A stretch of DNA of 64,000 bases from Phytoseiulus persimilis (GCA_037576195.1 CM075101.1:48856001-48920000); one strand, 5' to 3'. Shown: positions 40,584 through 55,372, counted from the stretch's first letter. The notes: generated by a model not told the origin, from the letters alone. Numbers and translations: made by a program.

Positions 40584-43500
40584 ATCCAGGGTATACACCG
40601 GTCCAAGTTGGCCCCGCGTTGCTTACTCGCTGCACAGACCCACACCGCCAGAGAAACTCTCTCGTCCGAAGCTCTTCTGCCGTCCACCTAATATATCCAG
40701 AGCTGAAAAACGAGAGTCACTTCAGGCCAGGATCGGCGGTTGTGGCGCAGTCGAGAGCTTCCAGACGGCTTGTTCCACGCCGTGAGGGAGAAAATCTGAT
40801 CGAAATGGGTGCTCTTAGCGATTCCTGACTTTGGAAGGTCAAGCTTCCATAGATGAACACGAAACCAGACCCGGAGGATTCCGATCGTGTTCAACCAGTG
40901 GGAATGTGATGTACAGCTCAAAACCTCAAGCATATCGAGCTCGAGTGTTCCACCCGGTTTTGTGTCAGCTTGACCTTGCATGTCCCAGGCCTGAGCGGCG
41001 GAAGTAGCGTCTGGAAGTCGGCCTCTGGTTTCGTATGCCCGTAATTGAGCACACGACCTCCGATGCTACAGAGCGGTTCCTGACAGTGATTCACACGAGA
41101 ATCTGCAAATGGGAAGCAGACCGCTCAGTTTTTTTTTCATCGTCGAGAGTTGGAGGAAATCCCTTCGGACCCCGGGGATAGAACCCAACGGTCAGTCAAC
41201 CCGGGAATGTGGTGTCACCACTAAAACCTCCCTCTTCCGCGCCAGTGAGAACTCGGCTAGTTGGTCGGCGCTGAGCAGCTCGATGCCGTTTGAGAGTCTC
41301 CTTAACTCGAAACTCATAGTATGAAAGAAGTCGAATGACTTCCCGCGCACACACTGGGCTCTCTCTGCCGAAGGCGTCCTGAACGCGAGGTTCTTCATGC
41401 AGCGAGTACTTCATGCGATCGGAACACACGCAGCGTGCATGTGTGGATTCGGATGACAATTCAATGAGTGGGTTCAACGAAGTCCACTCCTCGAAGATGC
41501 GATAGTTGTCTCACTCGCCGTCTGGGGTGGAGGGAATCCTCTGGAGGTGAAGATGCAAGAACTCATCCAACAAACGGAAGAACGAAAGCGTCAGACCACG
41601 TCTAGTGGCGTGGCTTGAGTATTTTCATGTCGCCCCCTCCTCAATCTATCTCGCCGCGCCGTCGACAATGAGCTCGATTCTTTTACTCGACGAACATTGG
41701 TTCTTGATCATTGGGCGGATGCATTCTCACCTCGGCTTCTTGGATTCAAGATATGGAAGCTCGAGCGAAGATTCGTGGAACTCGAATTCGAGGTCATAGC
41801 AGGTGCTATACATAGAGAGGGTATAGTATTAATTCCGATCTTACATACACACGTATGTTCTCTTCCATTTCAGGGGTACAATAGTTTGTTCCGAGTTTTC
41901 AGATCAGTTTTGTTCTTCATTCTCTCATCGTTTCAGGATGTGACAGGATATGCTTCGTCCTATCTACCACAACACAGCGCGACGCTCTTAGATTCTGGCG
42001 ATTCCCGGGCACATTCCCCGTCGATGGAAGGTTCACGAGTGTGTTGTCCGGTCCTGCTCTTGGAGAACTCCGCCCTGGCGAGGGCGGGACGATTGCGGGA
42101 CACCAAGCGAATTCTTGATGTTATGCCTGCCTGAAATGCTCATTTGATACAATCCCACAATTTGGAGACTTTGCTCAGATTTTCCAGGATCTTTGCCGCA
42201 GGGGAAAAACATCGTCCTGGTGGGCTGTATCGGAGTAGCCCCACAAGTCAATGGCCTGTTCGAGCAGCCCCACGGCCGACCGCTTGCCCTACCATGGGCC
42301 TGAATCGATTCGATTGCAGGTGCTCTCGTTCGGGGCCTCTTTTTCCGAGCCGCGAAACGGACGTTGCTGGCAGGTAACAACAAATCAGGAATGAGCGCAG
42401 TGTGTATTCAACGCCTTGCCGGTCCATGATCGAGCGACCGTCGTCCGTCTTGGCAGGCATCGTCGCGCTGGCCGTTCTACCGAAGGCTGTTGGAATTAGG
42501 CAACTTACCACTCCGAATATTGCCTTCCCTCTGCGCCGTCTGCGTGGTCGTCCCTGGCGGGGCCCTTCGTCAATCTCCCTCTTTCTTCGACGCTACCTTG
42601 TGTTGTTGTGAGCGAGTGGATGGTCGGATGGACCCCCGTTCTGCCGTCGTTTGTTGCCTAATTCAAGTTTCCCAGGTGAGCATCCATCGATGCTCCGGGG
42701 AGTCTTTCGGCGCGCTCTCGGGGCTAGCGGAGGATTCTCCTCCTCTTAAAATGAAGAGTTCGGAAAGCCGCTTCGAGAAATCCAAACTGAGGGAACGCAC
42801 GCACGTGCAGATTCAAATCGGAGAGATGGGGCAGAGGAGGAACGTCGAATCTCTCTGAAAATGGTTCCAACTTTCCCCGCTACGCTGGAGATGTGAGCGA
42901 CGAAACACCTGCCATCCTGGAGTTCTCGAAGGAAGGTGGCGATTTCGATCAAAATGTTGAGCTCCACAGATCGAGACTCGCAGAGACCGCGTCGTGCCAG
43001 CGTGCGCTTCGATCTCGGGAAACTTCGATCACAGGCCACATGTCCGAGCGGAAATCGTTCCAAAACCGCGGTTCAGCCGCATGGTCCGTCAGTGTTTTCG
43101 AGCAGACTGAATCGGCCTGTCATGTCCCCCTCTGCAAATGTACGGCCTTTCGTCGGGTTATTCATCGGCCTGTGCATTCTGGAACCCGCAGCGCAAGTAT
43201 TCGTCCCGGTCCGGAGAATCGATCAATCGCAAACGTTGATTGCATCACTGTCTCTGGCGTTTGACGTGCATTCACGGGAACTTCAACGACGGCGGAGCGC
43301 TCTCCTGAGAAAATTCCGGCTGGAGGGCGAAAATGCTCTGTCTGATGGATTCTATTGCAGGCGGCTGGTCTGGCCACCCTGTTAGGACCAATGGTAATTA
43401 TACCGTGAGGAGCGTTTGGTTATCTTGTATCCAATCCTTCTCGAACGAACGGGAATCAGGCTGTCTGTCCGGGCAAACGCGGGGGAACATCTTTGAAAGT

Positions 43501-46500
43501 GGAGAAAAATTAGAAGAATCGGCGTCAATTTACGCCTTTGTGGCACCGACTCGTTTCCAGAAATGGCAAAGAGGCAAGAATTCAACGCGCACCTTAAGCA
43601 AGAATTCGTGACCTCGATGAAACTGAGTGCTTCACCAAGGAGTGTTCCGTTGAACATTGGGAGGGATCGATATTCAAATTATCCGGGTTGAGAGGATGCG
43701 GGCCGTTCCCGTAAACGAGGATGATGGGGACGGACATCCGAAAGAGTCTCCCTCTGAGCGAAGGTTTTCTCGATGTGGCATGAAATCCGGGTCCACCTCA
43801 TCCGTGGAGGCGAATGCTATTTCGAATGAGCGGATAGTTGCTCGGCCCAAATAGGATTTTCGTCTTGGATATGTCAAATAATCGCTGAATGGAGCAGGCA
43901 CTTCCGGAATTGATCGCTGAATCGTACCTTGTAGTCTGGTCGCAGGGCTGTGGAACGTCGAAGTCTTTTCGGTGGAAGTTAGTCTCTCGCCCGGCCAGCA
44001 CGCAGTTCGAGTTGAACATTATTGGAGCGCCGGAGGGCTGGCACTCATTGTCCAATACGTCGAGTCGTCCTGGGAGCGTGTGCAACGAAAAATCCACGGT
44101 TGCATACGGCCGAGCGACTGTCACTGTGTGTTTGCCAGCGAGAGAAGGGAAATGGAGGGCATACCAAACATTCCTGCGCGGAAGCAAGACCTACTATTCA
44201 AATAGGCCAAGTGCCATTGTAACGCTCCAAGTCACACTCAATATGGCAATCGGTGATCCCGAAGCGGAGAGTTCTTATTCAAGAGTCCGTGCGTATGTTT
44301 GTGCACGAAGGGAAAATCGTCAAAAATACTCAATATGACTTCCCCTCCCACGGGAACGAACGACTGCCGGTGTTCTTCCAACGGGCATTCCATCGCTCGA
44401 GATTGTTCTGGAGCTCTCTGTTCCCATTCTACGAGTTCGATGTCTTGCAATGGTGTCCTCCCCGCCCGACGCCGTCTGAACCCGACGCAAGGAGTCCTTG
44501 TTTTTGCTCTCCTAAATCCCCCCCGACTTCGTCATCTCGGCGATCGGAAAGGCTGATTCGATGGAGTCGAGACCTGACACTACAAAACCAATAACACTGC
44601 AATGAGACTTCGTGGGCGCACGTGACCCGAACTCGACGCTGGAGTTCGGGTTTTCCTCCAGCCGGATGACGGAAAAATTCGGCTGGATTGCCAACGTAGG
44701 CGGCGTTCGTCGCTCATCTCGCGGGGACCTCCAAGGAGCCTCTGTTTGTTGGAACGCCTTCGTCTAATGGAAGTCTATTTTAGAGACATTAAAAAGCACT
44801 ATTCGCTGTGCGTCTCCAGGGACCAGCAACCGGACGAACCATCGCATGAGCCAACCCACATATATCCCGTAAAAGCTCCGAGACCTCCTGCACACGCCCT
44901 CCTTCCTCACATTCCTCCCGCCAACTCCCTGCTCCAAAGCCCCCGCGTCTACTTTGAGTCGTCCCTCGAAATCCCCCCTCGGTCCTCCCGGCCGGCGGTG
45001 CAAACCGAGCACCTGACAACAAAAGCTTCGGATCCGCTGGACTGGGGAGCGCAACGAAGGAAACTGAGCTGGGCGAGGACGTCTGGTTGGGTCACGGTGA
45101 GTCACGGGAGGAAAAGAAATCCCCCACTTCATCCATTCTCTTGCCAGTACAAGCTGTCTTGCCGCGAAAAGTCGCGGATGTTCAACGCTCAGGTGTCCAT
45201 CGGCTGATCGGACACCTCAACTGGCTTCGGGAAGAGTCCAGGGCAGTGTTCCTTCCCCGCGAGGCTTCGATCATTCTGCCCAGGCAAACAACGGATCCTT
45301 CGGTACGGAACACCGAACCAACCCACCTGGGGGGTTGAAGCAAGGCAATCATCGGTTGGCATGCTCTGGAACCCCCCACTTTGATTTTTTTCCAAGAAGT
45401 GACACTGTTGCTTCGTATTTCTACGTAGAACACTTTCTTCTTGTTCAACGATAGGGGTTCGTGAACTTGTGAATTCATGATGCCCTTCCGCCCGTTGAGG
45501 GTTGAGAGTCTAGCCCATTGGTGAGATCCCGACAAGCTCAGGGACCCCCTAATTCCAGAGGTCGGAAGAGGGGTTTGTCCGCGGAAGTTCGCGGCGATTG
45601 CTTCCAGAGCTAGCTCACCATGTTCGACGGTTTCATTCGTTTGATTGCTCATGCGAGGCTCCGAGAAGCCATCAATATTTGCGCCCCGTTGTTGGCACAA
45701 ACGACCGTTACCCATGATACGAAAGATTTTCGCAGAAATCAGAGCGTCTGTCGATCGCTTCCGAACTTCCCTCAGAAATGAAGGCCGCCTGATCTGTAAG
45801 CAGCTCCCGTAAGGTAGACGCAGAAACATTGGGGGCCATATCGCGATGTATAGAAATTTTTCCCAGATCATTGTGCAAAGAACGTTCTTTCTTACACAAT
45901 GCGCTCATTTCAGCAGCTAACTCGATTCCTCAGAATGGATGTTATTGCTGATCGTGTTCGCAATAGCAGAGCCATCGGCTGCGGCTAGTTTCTTGCGAGG
46001 AAAAATGAAACCAGCGAGACTTCCACAGCGGTCACAAAACCTACGATTTCGGAAAATCGTCTTTATCTCGAGCTCATCACTTTTCGGCGTTCGTAGATGG
46101 GAAGGGCTAAAGGCTCCTCCCTGATCATTGTCTGCCGAGCCATTTTTTCAAATGGTACCTTGGGCGATTTTTTTTCGGGGATGGATCCATGGGCCGTTGG
46201 TCTCGACGGAAGGCGGACTACAGTTTACTTCGGGCGAAATCGTTCGGAGCGACAGCTGGCTCAACCGTGCAGCAGTAAGGCTCCTCTCGGATTGAGACAA
46301 TAACAAAATTTAGTCTAGCTGTTCTAGGTAATCAAACATCAATAGACAGATTCTGCCTTCTGTCGCTCTTCGAGACGAACGGTTGTCTTAGATGACACCA
46401 TCCAAACGCGCCTCAGCCGTCTCGATGCGGAATTGTTCCTCGAAATGAAACACTTCGCAACATTTCTCCTTCCGCATCCACTAATTCGCGATCTCAGAAT

Positions 46501-49500
46501 TCAGAAATTTTGGTATTTGACTTCTTCCAGACAGATTGCCGGAGTGGCTTCTGGTCCGATGATAAATCCAGCTCGTTGAAGTTTATTGAGAATCTATCCT
46601 TGCGAAATGCCGCTCTAGTAGGGTACGGTTCCGGCAAGTCAGCGGCGGCCTGTCCCAGTTTGCTTCTTTTGCCTGAGGTTTGGAAACTTGCTTCGAAACT
46701 CGAGGGTAGTCTCGTATCTTGAGATGAGCGTCAATGACTGCTTATCTCGAGGTTTTCCGGTGTTCAGCCGAACATGCCGAGCCGCGACTATCAGTTTCGC
46801 TTCGGGGGAGTTCGGCTGGACCAGACTTTACAGCGAATGGCACGAACTGTGGAAGAAGGAAATAGGTGTGGGAGCAGAAGGATTTTTCTGCTACAACTCT
46901 TCGCGGTGAAAAAATTTCTATTGTGAGGAGTTTCCATGAAGAGTTGTTGTTCCATCAGTGCAACGGGATGAGTTGCCCCCAGATTTCTCTTTCTCTTAGA
47001 CTGTGAATAAAGCTCAAACTGTCTCCAGTGTGAGGATAACGCAGCAGGAAAGCCAAGTATCACCAACTCATGCGCTTCGGTTGGTTCCTGATAGCGAGAA
47101 CGAGCAAACCGCCCTCGGTTCCTAGTCAGGAAATATTTCGTTTCTGCGAGACGTGGCGGAGCACTACCGGAACCTCTTGTACGTGCGGAATCAAGTCCTC
47201 GGCTTGCTCGCTTCATACTCCACAACTATCAGTTAGGAAAGGGGTACATCCCCGTGTGTACTTCCTCCGAGTGCACTCCTGCACGAGTGACTCTCTCCGC
47301 GCGAACGTTTCCGAACTCTGAAAAGGAAATTCATTCGCCATAGAGCTGAGAGGGCCTCCACTCGTCGTCACCTTCGGAGTAACGTTCCGGGTCGTTCGCA
47401 GGAATAGGTCTGTGTGCCGGGATCCTTCTCGAATGAAACATTGAGAGTAGTGGAACGACTGGGTATCACTTCCCCGATTCGATATCCTCGAAACTCTCCT
47501 TTCCGAACGAAGGCTGGCCTGGCTGCCAGGGGCGGAGTGGGTTAGGTTCTACTCATATTTTGAGCTCGGTCGAGCCGCTCCCCGTGAGGAATTCCCTGGA
47601 AAGAGTCCAAGAGCATTGTGAACCTGATTTCCGCCCAGCGCAAGTGTCCTCAACATCGTGTTCCGTGGAGTAGCCGATCTCTGGATACGATCTTAGCAGC
47701 TTCAGTATTCGAGCCATCCTCCGACGCGAAGCACAGGAAAATAGGCCGGTTGGAAACCCACCACTTCGGGTGACTCAACTCACGAACAGGATGCTCATTT
47801 CGGTCGCCATGTGTCCGTGATTTTCACTTCTGCGATTCAATAGTGCCTGCGTGATCGAAAATCAATCGCGAACTCTTCCGTTGCCAAGCGGAGCTCACGT
47901 GAAGTGGGCGTGAGTGATGATGGGTATCAGGGGTGCCGTTTCTGCGCGAGTGGTAATAATGCACTTCAAGCAGAGGGAACTCCGCTCGAGTTTCGAACAG
48001 CTGATGAGCCCTGGGATACGCTGGCGGATGCAACATCTGTAAATAACAGCATCGCCGGTGTGATCAGTGATCCGGCCACTGCTTCAACTGGGGATGTTGA
48101 ATAATTTCTGCTCCTGTCGTAAGGAGTTCCTGTCTATCTGCTTGCTCGTCGGCCTCATCGAGGCCAGTCGACTCCTTTTCTCCCGCAAGTCATCCTTTGA
48201 GCACTCATTCTCGACCATCACTTCCTCTCGGCGTTGAAACGACCGTTTTTTCTGTGAGTTTCATTCCGGAGAAGAACTCTTATCCTTCGTTCAGAGTCTG
48301 GAGGGCGGGAAAGTTCACTTCGGAGCTCCGGTGACGCGCTGCGAGGTCAAACAATTTAATAAATTGAGCTCAATTTATCGAGGGTTCGCTCACAGCTCCA
48401 CGCGCCCACAATTGCACGCACCTACCGTCCGTCGCCAGTAGAACACGTTCGACATTTATATAGCGTTACGGCATTAGAGCTCGGCTACGGCGGCGTACGA
48501 TAGCTAATCCAGGGTTCCGTATTATCGAAAGATTCCAGATTGTTCACGCACGGGAGCGCACAAGCTTTTCCCAAAGCCCATCCCTCATTATTGCTTCACG
48601 ACTTTGAATTAGCTCGATTCTCGAACTTCCCGAATTATCGGAGCTCAATGAGAGCGATTGTTAGTCTCCCACGCTGACGTCCGCTGTAGCATTTCGCATT
48701 ACAACTTGTTCGATCGTCGAAAGCGCTGCAGAATCTTGAGCTCAACTCGCGCCATGTTCACACGCTTGCCAGAGTCTCGAAACTCAGCTTGTTTGCCATT
48801 CAGATGCGTTTTAGGTTATTGCGGCTGTGGTTCGAGGCCAGGCGCGACTGCGTTGTTGGAGTCCAGCTGAATCATCATGTTCTTATAATGCGCAACGCCG
48901 CTCTCCTCTGTTGTCACTGGTTTTGGTCTCAACCCGAATCAGGTCGTAGGAAGAAAGACACGATCGAACAGGGGCGGGGGCCGATGTTCATCGTCGTGCT
49001 GATTTCCGTTCCCCAGATGCTGGTTCGAGTCTATTCCTCCCGGTGTTCGCAATTCCAGCCCCGTGGGCCGCCAATCCCAGCGAAGTCGCGGCTGTTTTCA
49101 CAAGAACCTCGGCTCCGTTGTTCTCCAGATGGGGGACCGAAAATAGAAGAATAATTGCACCGAAGTGAGCCACTTCTCAGCTGGGAAGGAAGCGACCCTC
49201 TCGTGAATATCGAGCTGGAGAGCTGGAGGATGAGATCCATAAAAACCCAAGGTATCACGGCCCCAATCGGGCAACCCCAGGATTCCATCGCGGCCCCGAC
49301 CAGGCCCCGTCATGACATGAGTGCAAAGCGTTGCATGACCTGACACCACAGCTCCGAGTTCAAGAACCAAACAGATTTGTCATGACTGATGGGCTTCGTG
49401 CGTCGGCTCATGCGAACCTTCTGGGAATCGAGGCTCTCGAAAGTACGATGTTGGGCAATCCAGCGGGATAGGGATCCCAGCCCTCAGGGTGGGGGGATCA

Positions 49501-52500
49501 TCCACGGCACTCCGCATGTCACATTTCTCATTCGTTGCTCAAATGTTGAGAAGATTCGTTGACACATGTGCCTCCCTAGTTCAGTCAGCTGGAGGATCCA
49601 AACGTCGCAGATTCCTCACATGTCTGACGGCGTTCTGATCGATCCGGAGCGAATGTTCAAAGATCACTCTAGGATTCGTGGCTCTCGAGAGATGAGCTGG
49701 CGGACGCTGGGCTCCACCTCTGTCTCTCCACGGTTTCGAAGCAGCCGATCCCGATGGCACACCTACATTTCCCCCCGCAGTTGTTCACCGGTCATTTTCG
49801 GAGGAATCCCAGTTCGAATCATCAAACGGGATGGTGCCAGAGAATCAAGGACTGAAGCCGAGCGCTATCTCAGGTGCTTGCTGGGAATGACTCCAGGCCG
49901 AGAGGGCGGTGTGGAGCCCGCTCACGAACCCAGTCCTGATGCACCAGGACACCGATGAGGCAAAAACATCGGGATGACAAGGTACGTGCGGTCATATATT
50001 CAATGCTTTTTTCCCACTTCGATGCGGACGACAGCGCAGGCGATAACTGGTATCGGATAATTTGCCGTAAGCCTCCCTAGAAACGGAGTTGACGTCAGAC
50101 GGCGGCTGTGCTTTTTCTTTTTTTCCATGTGCGGAGATCTTCTCGCTTCTATCTCTTTATCAATATTTCTCTCTTTTGTGTCGACAAGCGAGGCTTTTGT
50201 GTGCTGTCGTATGTATGGTCGGTGTTGGCGGTGACAACGATGATGACGGCGGCGGCGGCCACGGCTAAAGCAGCAGCAACACCAACAACGACGATAGTCT
50301 TGCTTTGTCAGATGCTAATATGTCGACGCCATTGGTCAATATGCTCGGTTCCTGCCGCTGTCGAAGAGTGTGGTTCAGCTCACAGCAAACAAGTGACAGC
50401 TCGTGGCGGCCGCCCCCTGACGTCACCCTCTGGGTCGTGGTTCCGGAGCGCTCCTCCGAGCTCTCCGCTGCTATTTCTCGGTTCGCCCCCGTCGGCGGAT
50501 ATCCTCTGCGCAAACAACACCGAGTACGCGGACAAGGCACGCAGAAGATGACCGAACGTGCTTCAAGCCGCGGGCGTTGCTCAACTCATTGTGGCAGAAC
50601 ATTCCAAGCCTTGACAGGAGGAGACGACGCGGTGACAAGCCCCAACGGTGTCGCTAGAGCTCGGCTTCCAAGCGACTGTCCTGGGCAGGAGGTATAAAAT
50701 CATGATTCCGCCCAGACTCTCGTCCTGTCAGAGCAGGGATTCGAAACTGTTCGAGACCGATGTTGATACTGACCGATTAAAAATCTCGGTGATTTGCGAG
50801 AGGAACTCCCACGCTCAACTGGAATTTCTCGAGAGGCGGGTTCGTGTGTTGAGGACCCGAAAATGCGAAGTTGCTTCAGGGGAACCCAAATTAGTACAGT
50901 GGCAAATCGAGACCAACCCAGCCCCAGTACAAGCGTCGTCCTGAAGCTCCTGACAACAGCAACAGCGACCCCGACGGCAACGACAGTGCCACCTAGCTCC
51001 ATTGTTCTTATCTGACGGTGTGGCCGGGAGCTGTTTCATTAGGGTTTTCAGATGTCAGCACCTCAACGAAAGGACGATCAAGTGAGCGGGTGGGGGCCCG
51101 ACCGAACAACGAGTGGAACAAGGTCGAGAGAAAGAATAAGAACGCTACCGAGCACTCACAGGAGCTGGATCATTCACCGCCTGTCTGGGTCGCTCTGGTT
51201 CGCTGGCGGGACCGCTCGCTCGCTTCGCGCTCCAAAGAGTCTGCTGAGGTGAGTGTTCGAATCGCACAAGCTACCTCGAGCGATAACCAGGCGATAAAGA
51301 CCGGTGGTGATTATCAAGTGACTCGATACGCAGCACTGTTCGTTCGAGAGTACGGTGAGGGCTGATTTTTCTCACTCGACTACGAAAACGTTGAGTATAT
51401 CGGAGGTTGACGCTCCTTTCTAGCTAATTCACATCCGTTGTCGTCGTCCTACCCGAATCCCAGTTACACGACTCCAGGATAACCTCTCTCACCGCCAAAT
51501 CCTCACGCTGTTGAGTCCAGAGTCACGACGGATCCCTAGGAGAAGCATAGGAACTGACTGAAAGAGATATGCACTCCTCTGACACAACAAGGGTGGAGTC
51601 CATACGAATATACGAAGTCGTATTCGTGCATTGAAGTACAGCGAAGTCTACAGTGTATTTCCACAAATCTCGAGCCTCAGATGTGACATGCGGAATCCAA
51701 ATATGGCTCGAGAACCATGAAAACCCACGGGCGGAAAGTCGCGGGGATCTACTTAGTCCTTCAGTGTTGGCCGGATTTCCCGGAATGCGCGCGCAATAGC
51801 CCACCAGCAGAGTTGACGCGATCTTGCTTCGCGGCCCACGTGCGCTCCATTTGCATCAGCAAGCGAGAGCTTCGAAACTTTCAAGGATTTTACGTGAACC
51901 GCTGGACCTTTCGACCTTTGTGTCAAGTTTTACTCTTCTTGTTCAACTTGAAGATGAATGCGACAGAGGCGCACCAAAGGCTCGCAGGAGCTTACGGCGA
52001 ACATGCTCTAAGCAGATATATCGGAAACTTCAATAAATAACAAGAGATTCTCACCATCACTCTTCAGCCACTCCTTTCAGCAGCTCAACCCGTCATACTC
52101 GACGGAGAGGCAGCATTGGCTGACTTGAACTTTCGAAGTTCCATGTGCGAGCAATTCGCCATGCACATGTAGCTTCTGCGCATGAGGATTCAGCGGTGAG
52201 AGAGGGTAATTTGGATTCGGGTAACTGGTACCCGACCTTCTCGTGAGGACGCCCTGCTTCAGCGAGCTCTTCAATCGCATGGATGCCGGGGAAGAGGGGG
52301 CGGTTGGATCGCCTCCGGAATGTTCGATCAACTCGAATCGAATCTTCTTCTGCCTTCAGGCTATTGCACTGCCTGGGTGATTGTCTTCGAGGAGCCTACC
52401 TCCGGAATCCGGAGAACCCGAGCAGCGCGTCATATTTCCATCCTAACCGCCACCTAAGCTCTCCGAGATTCAGGGGCTCATTTCGAGGGGCGGGCCAACG

Positions 52501-54591
52501 TCATTCCCACACCTTCTTAGAGGAGGGAGGAAGGGGAATGAGCGGTCAGTCCCAAAGATCATTAGCATGATGTCTCAGGTGCCGGACGAACATTTTCGGG
52601 GAACGAGCGTGACCAGTCCCCCTCTACTTCGCTTCAGCCTTGATTCCAGATGGGGGCGCTCGTCTCGAAAGATGCTCTCTGGAATCTCGCCAGCGGAGCA
52701 TTTCCGCGGGGAGGTACGACTTGTCTGCATGAGCTCGACGCAGCGGCAACTATGGTATGACACGACAACTTTTTCTTGGGTACATTTAGGTTGCAAGTTT
52801 CGTTGCCGACATCACGCCAAGGGTGGCGTCAACGTTCTACCTGCTGTCGTCATCGTGAGCTGCGGAGACGGTGACGTACCTTTCAGCGCGGTCGGTGTGG
52901 CGGCCTTGGAATCCACACAAGCGGATGAATTCCCCGTTTTTCCGCGGTGAACTCCTCCACAGAATCACCGGGAAACCACGCCTGGACTTTTTGCAGGTTT
53001 CGAAGATTGCCAAGGAGTGAATCCTGCACAAACGATGGGGAGAGAATACTTTCCATCCGATTGGAGCTTTTGAGTCGCGTCTGAGGTCCCGTGCGACGTG
53101 CTCCGACGGTCCAAACACAGATGGCATCGTTATCGGAGCACCGTTTTCGTGTGACTTCGGCCGCGGCTGTGATAGAATGTCGCCAACAGCTATGAAACAA
53201 ATACAGACACCGCTCATAAGCCTCCCCGTACAGGAATCCACGTACAATTTGGTGGATAGGCTCTCCTTTCTCTCGGTTCGTACGCGGACTTCAAGTGCCT
53301 GCGGTGCGGACGGCGGTCGCCGAAAATTTGCCTTGCTTTCGGAAGCTTGTTTGTGCCCCGCCAGGAGAATCACGGAAGATATTCGCGTCATATCATTCCT
53401 TCCGGTTGAGCCTCGAACGACCTGCGGCTCGTCACAAAAAAAAAGGAACTGGCTTCGTCAGTTGACGTCACCAGCGGCAAAAAACCAGCACCGTGACAGG
53501 TGGCTGCCGCGCTGTAATTAGCTGCGAGAAAGCTAATGATACCAAAGGTGGGTCTTGCACGCTCCATGAGAGAACTCCCATCATAGTTGCCTGGTGGACA
53601 CGCTCGTTCTATTTCCACAGCAGCACCCCCGCTGTTCCATGTTCGCTCCGCAAGTCGGGTTGAGCTCGAGTTTGTTCTTTCCTCGATCGAGGAAGGGGAG
53701 GCTCGAAAGTAAACGTCACCGAAAAATTGGGGACCTTCGGAGTAGTTTGTTCCCCGCATTCTTCGGCACGGGCTTCCCTCTCCCAATCGTATGTACCCAC
53801 CATCTAGGTTTTGTGCCCGGGATGAGCAGCACTATCGAACGAGGAGCAAATCATGAACAGATCCTGCTCGCGTCGCGTCTGGTCAAGGGGAGCCTCGAGC
53901 CGATGGCGGTGCAGGAACAACCCCGGAGGCGGAACACACTGATTCTCGTCAGGTTTCGGACGATCGATTGAATCGAACCGTTCATTAGGACAAGAGTTCG
54001 TTTGAGAGGCTTCGAAACGCGTTTTGGAGCTCTAGGACCCACTGCGAGCTTCAGAAAACGCTCGCTCAGCTCCGCGATGACACCGGAGTCTTCTTCGAGC
54101 TTCGTTCTCCAGGGACGCCGTATACTTCTCTATTCGAAATTCACCCGCAGTAGAAGTGCCGTCCATAGATTCTTCTCGTCGACGATGATGGACAGAATCC
54201 GAGTCGCGACGGAGTGGAGTCAGGCGCGGGGCCTGATCGCAAACTTGCAGAGTAGCAGAAATGTATGAAACTCTGACTGTTGACATGATCAACCTGTAGA
54301 CAAGACTCGTTGAGATTACCATCTGTTGACCACAGATCATGGGCGTTCCCCCTCACTTGCCTGTGATGGTTCGCGACGAAAGAGGAACCATCCACGAGTA
54401 ACCCTCAGACCCCAGCAAGTCGGAGAAACATATATTTAGCCCCACTGCGCCGGACGTGTGAGTTCCATCGCTCAACAAATACTCGCACTTTCGCAATTAT
54501 TCGATCAGCCTCTCCGACACGCTCCGTTGAAGAAAGAGACCGTTGCTCAATTGGAATGTAAAATAGAAATATTCATTCCGACATTTCATCG
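40584..54591. other. long stretch without recognised genes
   Basis: The longest frame in the whole window is here (minus, 45182-45871, 229 codons) and is not recognised. Others include plus 44746-45207 (153 codons) and minus 52837-53391 (184 codons). A GGC/GCA/ACA trinucleotide patch lies at 50235-50292, and TATAAAA at 50693-50699 has no supported exon behind it. Confidence 0.5.
50235..50292. repeat. mixed GGC/GCA/ACA trinucleotide-rich tract
   Basis: Contains GATGATGACGGCGGCGGCGG, then GCAGCAGCAACACCAACAAC. It reads as Ala/Thr-rich on plus. No gene context is evident. Confidence 0.8.
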
Positions 54592-54597
54592 TTTATT
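54592..54597 (-). terminator. candidate polyadenylation signal AATAAA for beat module B
   Basis: This is the first AATAAA I see on the minus strand after the stop at 55373. It would give a 3' UTR of about 0.8 kb that includes the CA repeat at 55208-55228. The assignment is by position only. Confidence 0.35.
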
Positions 54598-55207
54598 CTT
54601 CGATATATTTACAATGCGACAAAGTTTACGCGAACCAAAGCATCCATCCCGGCTCGAACAGTGTCGGAGAACTAATTCAGAAAGTTTCGAGAGCAATTTC
54701 GCTCGATGACATGCGGTGTGGAGTTTTCGATATACCTGGTGCTTGAGTCTTCGGTTTCTCGCGTTGCTCTCTGGCACCCGGAACGCGACTCATCGGTGAC
54801 TCCATCGGTCACGATACCGTTACATCGAGAGTTCAACCACTTTCCCTCTGCTCCAAGAGTCCCATCGATGAGATCATGATGACGACCCCACGCGTCCTCT
54901 ATGGATGCGATCATGTCTCGAAGTCCGACAGGCGTTCCGAGGTGTTATGAACGCTGCATTGGCTCATGAATCGCTGCGCAGCTGCGGGAATCCTTCATCC
55001 GAATTTTCGGCGTTCTCTGTTATCGCTCCGGTTTCTCGGCCGATCCCCGATTCTTCATCTTCGTCTGCTTATCTCTTTTCTCGCGTATCCCCGTTCCAGA
55101 GTCGTGGTTTCTTCCTCTTCGTTGTGCCTCGTGCGAGGAACGAACGTGGCGGCGGCGGCAGCGCGAACGGACAAACCGGCGGGCGGTAGCACAACGCAAA
55201 CAACTTT

Positions 55208-55228
55208 CACACACACACACACACACAC
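55208..55228. repeat. (CA)n microsatellite in the likely 3' UTR of beat module B
   Basis: An uninterrupted CA run of 21 bases on the plus strand (GT on the transcribed strand), about 145 bases past the stop codon at 55373. Confidence 0.95.
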
Positions 55229-55372
55229 GCTCACAGACATATTGTAAATGATATGCAGACGAGAATAGCGGAGCCGATATGCATTTGGAAAGTAGTGCGT
55301 CTTCTAACATCGATCGTATTTACACATTCACAGATACGACAGGGAAGTTTGATCTATATCATCAACAAACAT

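Noticed and set aside
50693-50699. TATAAAA box on plus.
   Set aside because: No initiator at the usual distance, and no supported exon downstream.
51245-51275. GTGTTCGAATCGCAC, resembling a tRNA T-arm.
   Set aside because: The stem pairs for only three bases and no cloverleaf can be drawn around it.
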